Part shown: in pieces, positions 1-5,456 of the stretch | How positions within the stretch are numbered: position 1 is the first letter of the stretch | How the letters are laid out: every line of letters begins with the position of its first letter | Source: an uncultured Oscillospiraceae bacterium | GTDB taxonomy: Bacteria > Bacillota_A > Clostridia > Oscillospirales > Oscillospiraceae | Assembly: GCA_900769845.1 (NCBI GenBank) | Contig: CAAGIF010000194.1 | Location: 1 to 6,830 of the forward strand | Length of the DNA stretch: 6,830 nucleotides | Reading direction: 5' to 3' | Translations under genes and position numbers: made by a program | The notes under the pieces: model-generated | Told to the model about the DNA's origin: nothing | Databases searched by the model: none | Seen by the model: only the letters and a program-made list of their open reading frames with translations

Positions 1-936
1 AATGCCTCCGACAGAATCGTGACCTTTGCCCAGAAGACTTTTAAGGCAATTATCGGAAATTCCAATTTCTTTGAATATGCAGTATTTTGCACCGGCGATG
101 ATGATGCAGCCAGAAGCTTCTGCCAGATCGCCTATGTGGCATTGAACGATGCTAAGACCTTCTACGAGGAAAAGCATGACCGGGCTACCTTTGTCAAGAA
201 TATTATCATGGACAATATCCTGCCCGGAGATATTTACATTCGCGCCAAGGAGCTGCATTTTGCCACCGACACTCCCCGGGCAGTGTTCCTGATCCGGCAG
301 GTGGGTCACAGCGATGTGGCGACTGTGGATGTGCTTTCCGGTATGTTCCCGGATAAGCTGCAGGACTTTGTGGTCAGTATCAATGAGACTGATATCGCGG
401 TTGTTAAACAGATCTCCGGCACCACCAGTTACGAGGATCTGGAGAAGATGGCCCGGGGTATCGAGGAAACCCTGAAAAATGAGCTGAGCATCAAGACGGT
501 GATTGGTATCGGTACTGTTTCCGATCATCTGCGTGAACTGGCCGACTCTTACAAGGAAGCGCAGACCGCCATTGATGTGGGCAAGGTCTTTGATACCGAG
601 AAGAGCATCATTAACTATGAAAAGCTGGGTATTGGCCGTCTGATCTATCAGCTGCCCACCACCCTGTGCGAGATTTTCCTCAGCGAGGTGTTCAAGAAGA
701 ATTCCATTGATTCCCTGGATCAGGAAACCCTGTTCACCATCAACAAGTTCTTTGAGAACAATCTGAATGTTTCCGAAACCTCCCGTAAACTGTTTGTCCA
801 CCGCAACACTCTGGTTTACCGCCTGGAGAAGATCAAGAAGCTGACCGGATTGGATCTGCGTCAGTTCGATCATGCCATTATTTTCAAGGTGGCGCTGATG
901 GTCCGGAAATATCTGTCTTCCAGAGAGACCCGCTAA
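1..936 (+). CDS. PucR/CdaR-type transcriptional regulator (5' end missing)
   Basis: Cytoplasmic DNA-binding regulator. The reading frame is open from base 1, giving 311 visible residues before the TAA stop. The GTG at 19 has no ribosome binding site and lies inside continuous coding sequence, so the gene very probably begins upstream of the window. The C-terminal part (about residues 241-305) matches the PucR-type helix-turn-helix (HTH_30), including NVSETSRKLFVHRNTLVYRL and the trailing GLDLRQFDHAIIFKVALMV. The central part (about 85-200) resembles the degenerate GGDEF-like domain that precedes this HTH in CdaR-like proteins, with the usual SYKEAQTAIDVGK stretch. Close relatives in Clostridia carry a further N-terminal sensing segment, which is probably what is missing. 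The ligand and target genes cannot be told from the sequence. A strong terminator follows, so it is a separate transcription unit from ftsE. Confidence 0.85.
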   Translation, partial: NASDRIVTFAQKTFKAIIGNSNFFEYAVFCTGDDDAARSFCQIAYVALNDAKTFYEEKHDRATFVKNIIMDNILPGDIYIRAKELHFATDTPRAVFLIRQVGHSDVATVDVLSGMFPDKLQDFVVSINETDIAVVKQISGTTSYEDLEKMARGIEETLKNELSIKTVIGIGTVSDHLRELADSYKEAQTAIDVGKVFDTEKSIINYEKLGIGRLIYQLPTTLCEIFLSEVFKKNSIDSLDQETLFTINKFFENNLNVSETSRKLFVHRNTLVYRLEKIKKLTGLDLRQFDHAIIFKVALMVRKYLSSRETR

Positions 937-949
937 CGAAAGGTTCCTT

Positions 950-982
950 GGGGCTGCATTTATGTGCGGCCCCATTTCTTTT
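950..982 (+). terminator. Rho-independent terminator of the PucR-like gene
   Basis: A 9-bp stem (GGGGCTGCA at 950-958 with TGCGGCCCC at 965-973, one G-U pair) closes a 6-base loop and is followed by a T-rich tail (ATTTCTTTTCC). It starts 13 bases after the stop codon. This is a classic intrinsic terminator and separates the regulator from the ftsEX operon. Confidence 0.9.
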
Positions 983-1062
983 CCTTTATTTGGAAAACAA
1001 TCCAGAAGAAAACACCTTAAGAATTTCAAAAAATCCCGATTCCTCAGGGTATGGATGGGGAA

Positions 1063-1092
1063 AACACATTGACTTTTTTCTTACAATGTGTT
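1063..1092. promoter_or_regulatory. Perfect 9-bp inverted repeat over the ftsE promoter (candidate operator)
   Basis: AACACATTG (1063-1071) and CAATGTGTT (1084-1092) are exact reverse complements separated by 12 bases. The left arm covers the start of the -35 box and the right arm touches the first base of the -10 box. Because it lies upstream of the predicted transcription start, it would act as DNA, not as an RNA hairpin. A dimeric repressor bound here would cover the polymerase site. The binding protein is unknown. Confidence 0.5.
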
Positions 1093-1097
1093 ACAAT
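1069..1097 (+). promoter_or_regulatory. Sigma-A promoter of the ftsEX operon
   Basis: TTGACT (-35, 1069-1074) and TACAAT (-10, 1092-1097) are separated by exactly 17 bases. Each box differs from consensus at one position. Transcription would start near 1104, giving a leader of about 27 bases before ftsE. No other equally good promoter was seen between here and 6662, which supports one operon for the five genes. Confidence 0.8.
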
Positions 1098-1116
1098 TCG
1101 ATTACACTATAAATGT

Positions 1117-1120
1117 GGAG
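1117..1120 (+). promoter_or_regulatory. Ribosome binding site deciding the ftsE start
   Basis: GGAG lies 10 bases before ATG 1131, a slightly long spacing. An in-frame ATG at 1113 would have the GGAG behind it and only about 9 bases of leader, so 1131 is the better start. Confidence 0.65.
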
Positions 1121-1130
1121 AAATGTGCTT

Positions 1131-1808
1131 ATGATAGAATTTACAGATGTTGTAAAAACCTATAACGAGGGCAATACTGCCCTGAACGGTATCAGCATGC
1201 AGATCGAAGACGGAGAATTCTGTTTCCTGGTGGGTCCCTCCGGTTCTGGCAAGTCCACCATTATCAAGATGATCACCGGCGAACTGAAGCCCACCTCCGG
1301 CGCTGTGCATGTGAACGGCTATTCCCTGGAGCGGATCCGCAAGCGGGAAGTGCCCTTTATGCGCCGTACCGTCGGCGTTGTGTTCCAGGATTTCCGCCTG
1401 ATTTCCAAAATGACGGTTTATGACAATGTGGCGTTCGCTATGCGGGTCATCGGCGCTAAGGAAAAGGAGATCAAGGAACGGGTGCCCTATGTGCTGGATC
1501 TGGTTGGTTTGACCAGTAAGGAAACCCGGCATCCCGGCGAACTTTCCGGCGGTGAGCAGCAGCGTCTTGCCATTGCCCGGGCGCTGGTGAACAATCCGTC
1601 CACCATTATCGCCGACGAGCCTACCGGTAACCTGGATCCGCAGATGTCCTTCGAAATTATGAGTCTTCTGCAGGAAATCAACAACCTGGGCACCACCATG
1701 CTGGTGGTCACCCATGCGCAGAACCTGGTGGAGGAATTCAACAAGCGCACCATCGTGATCCATGATGGCTTGATTGTCAGCGACGGAATGGAAGGATATC
1801 AGCTATGA
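1131..1808 (+). CDS. ftsE: Cell division ATP-binding protein FtsE
   Basis: ABC-type ATPase on the cytoplasmic face of the membrane. With FtsX it forms the FtsEX complex, which controls peptidoglycan hydrolases outside the cell; it does not move a solute. The protein has 225 residues, normal for FtsE. Visible motifs: Walker A GPSGSGKS (35-42), Q-loop VFQDFRL (84-90), signature LSGGEQQR (138-145), Walker B with catalytic Glu in TIIADEPTGNLD (158-169, E163) and the switch His in VVTHA (H195). The N-terminal start MIEFTDVVKTY is typical of the family. Its TGA stop overlaps the ATG of ftsX by four bases (ATGA), which implies translational coupling and equal amounts of the two subunits. All nucleotide-binding residues are intact. 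The assignment to FtsE over other small ABC ATPases (for example LolD/MacB type) rests on the VFQDFRL motif and on ftsX next door. Confidence 0.97.
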   Translation: MIEFTDVVKTYNEGNTALNGISMQIEDGEFCFLVGPSGSGKSTIIKMITGELKPTSGAVHVNGYSLERIRKREVPFMRRTVGVVFQDFRLISKMTVYDNVAFAMRVIGAKEKEIKERVPYVLDLVGLTSKETRHPGELSGGEQQRLAIARALVNNPSTIIADEPTGNLDPQMSFEIMSLLQEINNLGTTMLVVTHAQNLVEEFNKRTIVIHDGLIVSDGMEGYQL

Positions 1809-2692
1809 GAATTAATAACTTTTTCTATCTGATCAAAGAGGGCGTAAAAGGAATTTTCACCCACGGGTTTATGTCCTTTGCAGCCGTCTGTGTTACAGTG
1901 GCATGTTTGCTGATCGTTGGCAGCTTTTCTATCCTTACATACAATGTGAATATCATGGTGGAGGATCTGAACCAGACCAACGAAATTATGGCCTATGTGG
2001 ACGAGACCCTTTCCGAAGCGGAGGCCAAGAGCATCGGCACCAAGATCAATATGATCGACAATGTTTTGCAGGCAGATTTTATTTCCCGTGAGGATGCCCT
2101 GCAAAGCTTCATTCAGGATCACGACAATGACGATGCATTCTCCGGCGTGGAAGCAACGGACCTGCGTCACCGCTTCCGTATCATTCTGGAGGATAACCGG
2201 CTGATCAAGGAAACCGATGCCCAGATCCGGGCGCTGCCCGGCGTTATGAAGACCAAGGCGGAGTATGAACTGGCCGAGGGCTTCTCTACCTTGCAGGATG
2301 TTCTGCAGATCGTGTCCGTGGGCGTTATCGTTGTGCTGCTGGTGGTCAGCTTGTTGATCATCTCCAACACCGTCAAGCTTGCCATGTATGACCGCCGGGA
2401 TGAGATTGCCATTATGAAAATGGTGGGCGCCACCAATGGCTTCATCCGGTTGCCCTTTGTGGTGGAGGGCTTTACCCTGGGTATGCTGGGCGCCGGCCTG
2501 GCCTTCGGCCTGGAATGGCTGATGTATGACGCGCTGATCCAGCGGATCGGCGAGGTGGATGCCCTGCAGCTGTTCAAGTTTGTGCCCTTCCAGCAGCTGC
2601 TGCTCCCCATGATCGTTACCTTTGCTGCCGCCGGCCTGTTTGTCGGTATCGTGGGTAGCTGGACATCCATCCGCAAGTTCATGGATGTATAA
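1805..2692 (+). CDS. ftsX: Cell division permease-like protein FtsX
   Basis: Integral membrane partner of FtsE that passes the ATPase cycle on to hydrolases outside the membrane. The protein has 295 residues and the usual FtsX plan: a short cytoplasmic N-terminus, TM1 at about 22-46, an extracellular domain of about 120 residues (47-166) which in this family binds the coiled-coil hydrolase, TM2 at about 167-189, a cytoplasmic loop with the family motif RRDEIAIMKMVGATNGFIRL (197-216), then TM3 (about 216-240) and TM4 (about 264-286). The start is fixed by the ATGA overlap with ftsE. The next gene, 40 bases downstream, encodes a secreted coiled-coil/M23 protein, which is the expected binding partner. 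Nothing is truncated or unusual in the sequence. Confidence 0.96.
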   Translation: MRINNFFYLIKEGVKGIFTHGFMSFAAVCVTVACLLIVGSFSILTYNVNIMVEDLNQTNEIMAYVDETLSEAEAKSIGTKINMIDNVLQADFISREDALQSFIQDHDNDDAFSGVEATDLRHRFRIILEDNRLIKETDAQIRALPGVMKTKAEYELAEGFSTLQDVLQIVSVGVIVVLLVVSLLIISNTVKLAMYDRRDEIAIMKMVGATNGFIRLPFVVEGFTLGMLGAGLAFGLEWLMYDALIQRIGEVDALQLFKFVPFQQLLLPMIVTFAAAGLFVGIVGSWTSIRKFMDV

Positions 2693-2732
2693 GAACGCAA
2701 GATAAACACCTACCCCAAAAACGGAGAGAAAT

Positions 2733-3992
2733 ATGAAAAAACGCAAACTTTGGGTATCCATTCTGGCCGGACTTCTGGCGGCAATCATGCTGCTGACGCT
2801 GATCGTTGGAATGATCCCCACAAAGGCCAGCGCAGCCTCCTCCAGCGAGATCCGCAACCAGCTGAATCAGTTGAAGGAAGAGAAAAAGGAAATCGCGAAC
2901 CAGATCAAGGAGATCCGCGGTCAGCACAAGGCCAATGAAAATGAAATTGAAAATCTGGTCAGCCAGAAGAATGCCATTGACCAGGAAATTACCCTGCTCC
3001 ATCAGCAGGTGGATAATATCAACTGCCAGCTTGCTGCCTACGCTCTTTTGATTGCGGACAAGCAGGACGAGCTGGATAATGCTCAGACCCGGCTGGCAGA
3101 GCTGAGCGCGAAAAACAAGGAACGGATCCGGGCTATGGAAGAGGACGGAGGTCTTTCCTATTGGTCCATCATCTTCAAGGCAAACAGTTTTTCCGATCTG
3201 CTTGACCGGTTGGATATGATCCAGGAGATCAACGCGGCAGATCAGAAACGCCTGAAGGAGATGAGCCGGGTCGCCGAGTTGGTGGAATCCGCCCAGGCGG
3301 AACTCCAGAGCGAAAAGGCAGAACTGGAAGTAGTCCGGGAAGAATTGGATGTGGCAGAACTGGAACTGGCCCAGAAGCGGGCAGAGGCCGATGAAATCCT
3401 GACCCAGCTGATCGCCAAGGGCAAGGAATTTGAACTGATGATCGATGCTTCCGAGGCACTCCAGGACGAACTGATGAAGGAGATTGCCCAGGCGGAAAAG
3501 GATCTGAAGGAAGCAGAGTACCAGGAGTGGCTTGCCACCTATGTGCCTCCCACCACCAGACCCTCCGGAACGGATACCACCCCCAGTACAGATATTCCCT
3601 CTTCCTCCGGTTGGGTCAGCCCTGTGAAATCTTACACCCTGACCAGCCCCTTCGGTATGCGAAAGCACCCTATTCTGGGGTATGAACGGATGCACAACGG
3701 CGTAGATATGGCTGCGCCCCAGGGCACTCCCATCTACGCTGCCAAGAGCGGCAAGGTTACAACCACCTCCTACCAGAGCGGCGGAGCCGGCTACTATGTT
3801 TCCATCAACCATGGCGACGGTTTCTCCTCCGTGTACATGCATATGACCCATTACATCGTATCCAAGGGCCAGTATGTGACTGCCGGCCAGGTAATTGGCT
3901 ATGTGGGCAGCACCGGTCTTTCCACCGGCCCCCACCTTCATTTTGGTATTTCTTATAAAGGCACTTACGTCAATCCTATGAAATATGTCTGA
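2733..3992 (+). CDS. Secreted coiled-coil M23 murein endopeptidase, copy 1 (PcsB/EnvC-like FtsEX partner)
   Basis: Predicted zinc peptidase that cuts peptidoglycan cross-bridges or stem peptides at the division site under FtsEX control. The protein has 419 residues. A signal peptide covers about 1-34 (basic MKKRK start, hydrophobic core, KASA cleavage site). A long charged coiled-coil region follows (about 36-268); its middle part, with SYWSIIFKANSFSDLLDRLD (142-161), resembles the hairpin of PcsB/CwlO-type proteins. A short Pro/Thr/Ser linker (271-292) leads to a C-terminal M23/LytM domain (about 300-419). The M23 residues are complete: HNGVD (H321, D325) and HLHF (H403) as zinc ligands, YMHM (H370) and H401 as catalytic histidines. 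This differs from EnvC, whose LytM domain lacks catalytic residues and only activates amidases. GGAGAG at 2723-2728 sits 4 bases before the ATG. The cleaved bond cannot be told from sequence. Copy 2 follows 18 bases after its stop. Confidence 0.92.
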   Translation: MKKRKLWVSILAGLLAAIMLLTLIVGMIPTKASAASSSEIRNQLNQLKEEKKEIANQIKEIRGQHKANENEIENLVSQKNAIDQEITLLHQQVDNINCQLAAYALLIADKQDELDNAQTRLAELSAKNKERIRAMEEDGGLSYWSIIFKANSFSDLLDRLDMIQEINAADQKRLKEMSRVAELVESAQAELQSEKAELEVVREELDVAELELAQKRAEADEILTQLIAKGKEFELMIDASEALQDELMKEIAQAEKDLKEAEYQEWLATYVPPTTRPSGTDTTPSTDIPSSSGWVSPVKSYTLTSPFGMRKHPILGYERMHNGVDMAAPQGTPIYAAKSGKVTTTSYQSGGAGYYVSINHGDGFSSVYMHMTHYIVSKGQYVTAGQVIGYVGSTGLSTGPHLHFGISYKGTYVNPMKYV

Positions 3993-4010
3993 TCTACATG
4001 AGGAGCACTT

Positions 4011-5387
4011 ATGAAAAATCGCAAATTATGGGCCTCCTGCCTTGCGGGATTTCTGGCTGCGGTTATGCTGCTGACCATGATCCTGGGCGTGATTCCCACA
4101 ACGGCAAATGCCGCATCCTCCAGCGAGATCAAGAAACAGATAAATGATCTGAAAAATCAGAAAAACCAGCTCCAGGAGCAAATGAAGGAGCTGCAGAGTC
4201 AGTATGAGCAGAATGAGGACGAGATCGCGGATATGGTCAGCAAAAAGCTGGTCATCGATCAGGAAATCTTCCTGCTATTCGAACAGATCGACCTGATGAA
4301 CCAGCAGCTTGCTGCGTATGCGCTTCTGATTGCCGATAAGCAGGACGAACTGGATGCAGCCAATGAGCGCCACGAGGAACTGAGCCGGAAGAACATGGAG
4401 CGGATCCGCACCATGGAGGAAGATGGCAATGTGTCCTACTGGTCGGTGATCTTTAAGGCAAGCAGCTTTGCGGATCTTCTGGACCGGCTCAATATGATCG
4501 ATGAGATCGCAGCTTCTGACCGCCGCAGGTTGAAGGAACTCAGCGACGCAGCAAAGCAGGTGTCTCTGGCAAGGGATGCTCTGGCTGCGGAGAAGGAGGA
4601 ACTGGATGCCGCCAAGGAGGAACTGGATGCTGCCTACGCAGTTCTGGAAGAAAAGCAGGCGGAGGCAGAGCGGCTTCTGAATGAACTGATCGCCAAGGGC
4701 TTCGAGATGAAGGAGCTTTACAATCAGTACGAGGAAGAGGAGAAAAACCTGCTTGCGGATATTGCTCTGAAGGAAGAGGAATATCAGGAAGCGAAGGAAT
4801 TGGAATGGATCGCCTACATGGCGACCTATACCACCCCCCCCACCACCCAGCCTGCAACTCAGCCGCCGGCATCCGGCGGTGACAGCAGTTCTGAGAATAC
4901 GGGAGAAGCCGCCAAGCCGGAAAGCGGAGGCAATTCCGAAAGCTCCGGGAATACGGATAATTCCGGGAACAGCGGAAGCAGCGGCGGCTCGGCCAAGTGG
5001 CTGGTGCCCTGCAGTTACCGGATGCTGACCAGCCCCTTCGGTAACCGGGAAAGCCCCACTGCAGGAGCATCCACAGATCACAAGGGTGTGGATCTGGCGG
5101 GACCGGAGGGAACGCCCATTTATGCTTCCCGCTCCGGAACGGTCACCATTGCCCAGTTCAGCCGTTCTGCCGGCTACTATGTGACCATCAATCACGGGGA
5201 CGGATTCTCTTCTGTGTACATGCACATGACCCATTTTACCGTGTCCAAGGGACAGAAGGTGGATGCCGGTCAGGTTATCGGATACATGGGGTCTACCGGT
5301 ATTTCCACCGGCTCCCATCTGCATTTCGGCATCATTTATAAGGGCAGCTATGTGAACCCTGCCAACTATGTGTCCTTACATGCATAA
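4011..5387 (+). CDS. Secreted coiled-coil M23 murein endopeptidase, copy 2 (PcsB/EnvC-like FtsEX partner)
   Basis: Paralogue of the gene before it, with the same predicted role as an FtsEX-controlled cell-wall endopeptidase. The protein has 458 residues. Signal peptide about 1-34 (TANA cleavage site); Glu/Lys/Ala-rich coiled coil about 36-268, including YWSVIFKASSFADLLDRLNM (143-162); linker about 274-329; M23 domain about 330-454. The linker is roughly twice as long as in copy 1, first Thr/Pro/Gln-rich and then Ser/Gly/Asn-rich, so the catalytic domain can reach farther. Zinc ligands are H357 and D361 (in HKGVD) and H438; catalytic histidines are H405 (YMHM) and H436. The loop before the first zinc ligand differs from copy 1 (SPTAGASTDHKGVD in place of HPILGYERMHNGVD), which may alter substrate preference. 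AGGAG (4001-4005) lies 5 bases before the ATG. An eight-C run (4834-4841) lies at the start of the linker. Confidence 0.92.
   Translation: MKNRKLWASCLAGFLAAVMLLTMILGVIPTTANAASSSEIKKQINDLKNQKNQLQEQMKELQSQYEQNEDEIADMVSKKLVIDQEIFLLFEQIDLMNQQLAAYALLIADKQDELDAANERHEELSRKNMERIRTMEEDGNVSYWSVIFKASSFADLLDRLNMIDEIAASDRRRLKELSDAAKQVSLARDALAAEKEELDAAKEELDAAYAVLEEKQAEAERLLNELIAKGFEMKELYNQYEEEEKNLLADIALKEEEYQEAKELEWIAYMATYTTPPTTQPATQPPASGGDSSSENTGEAAKPESGGNSESSGNTDNSGNSGSSGGSAKWLVPCSYRMLTSPFGNRESPTAGASTDHKGVDLAGPEGTPIYASRSGTVTIAQFSRSAGYYVTINHGDGFSSVYMHMTHFTVSKGQKVDAGQVIGYMGSTGISTGSHLHFGIIYKGSYVNPANYVSLHA
4834..4841 (+). repeat. Eight-C homopolymer in the linker of M23 copy 2
   Basis: Eight C in a row encode part of the Thr-Pro linker. 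A one-base loss would lead to a TGA at 5026-5028 and a one-base gain to a TGA at 4880-4882. Both would remove the whole M23 catalytic domain and leave the coiled coil. Whether the tract varies in nature is unknown. Confidence 0.6.
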
Positions 5388-5402
5388 CCTTATCTTGTGG
5401 AT

Positions 5403-5430
5403 TCCCACAGCCCGATACCGGGCTGTGGGA
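5403..5430 (+). promoter_or_regulatory. Perfect 12-bp stem-loop between M23 copy 2 and the S41 protease gene
   Basis: TCCCACAGCCCG (5403-5414) pairs fully with CGGGCTGTGGGA (5419-5430) around a 4-base loop (ATAC). It starts 15 bases after the stop of M23 copy 2 and ends 11 bases before the GGAGG of the protease gene. The following bases (CACATTTCT) are only mildly T-rich, so it is at best a partial terminator. It could lower protease expression, mark an RNA processing site, or protect the 3' end of the upstream mRNA. No new promoter was seen between it and the protease gene. Confidence 0.75.
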
Positions 5431-5441
5431 CACATTTCTAT

Positions 5442-5446
5442 GGAGG
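5442..5446 (+). promoter_or_regulatory. Ribosome binding site deciding the S41 protease start
   Basis: GGAGG lies 10 bases before ATG 5457. An in-frame GTG at 5397 would place the 12-bp hairpin inside the coding region and add 20 residues (including a Cys-Gly-rich stretch) before a clear signal-anchor start MKKLTRILSY, so 5457 is preferred. Confidence 0.75.
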
Positions 5447-5456
5447 CGTTTGGCTT

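Larger units (their letters stand above)
2733..5387 (+). repeat. Tandem gene duplication of the coiled-coil/M23 hydrolase
   Basis: The two adjacent genes align from residue 1 to about 230 without any gap. Signal peptides are nearly the same (MKxRKLWxSxLAGxLAA). By hand count, residues 91-166 are identical at 56 of 76 positions, and the last 65 residues of the M23 domain (copy 1 355-419, copy 2 390-454) at 53 of 65. The rest of the stalk and the linker have diverged. Protein identity with clear drift in the DNA points to an old duplication that has been kept, not a recent copy or assembly artefact. Confidence 0.9.

Noticed and set aside
19..936. GTG at 19 as the true start of the PucR-like gene
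   Set aside because: The frame is open back to base 1, no ribosome binding site precedes the GTG, and the family has more N-terminal sequence; the gene is cut by the window edge.
937..1062. Possible small gene or riboswitch between the regulator and ftsE
   Set aside because: Apart from the terminator the stretch is AT-rich with no start codon plus ribosome binding site, and the predicted leader of ftsE is only about 27 bases, too short for a riboswitch.
1113..1130. Earlier in-frame ATG for ftsE at 1113
   Set aside because: It would leave about 9 bases of leader without a ribosome binding site and add six residues not seen at FtsE N-termini; GGAG at 1117 serves ATG 1131.
2490..2515. GGCC-rich inverted repeats inside ftsX
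   Set aside because: They fall in codons for a Gly/Ala/Leu-rich membrane helix and are explained by codon choice.
2733..5387. Naming the two M23 genes envC
   Set aside because: EnvC has a degenerate LytM domain that activates amidases. Both proteins here keep all zinc and catalytic residues, so they are better described as active PcsB/EnvC-like endopeptidases without that symbol.
5397..5456. Earlier in-frame GTG for the S41 protease at 5397
   Set aside because: It would translate through the 12-bp hairpin, add a non-signal-like stretch ahead of a clean signal anchor, and ignore GGAGG at 5442.
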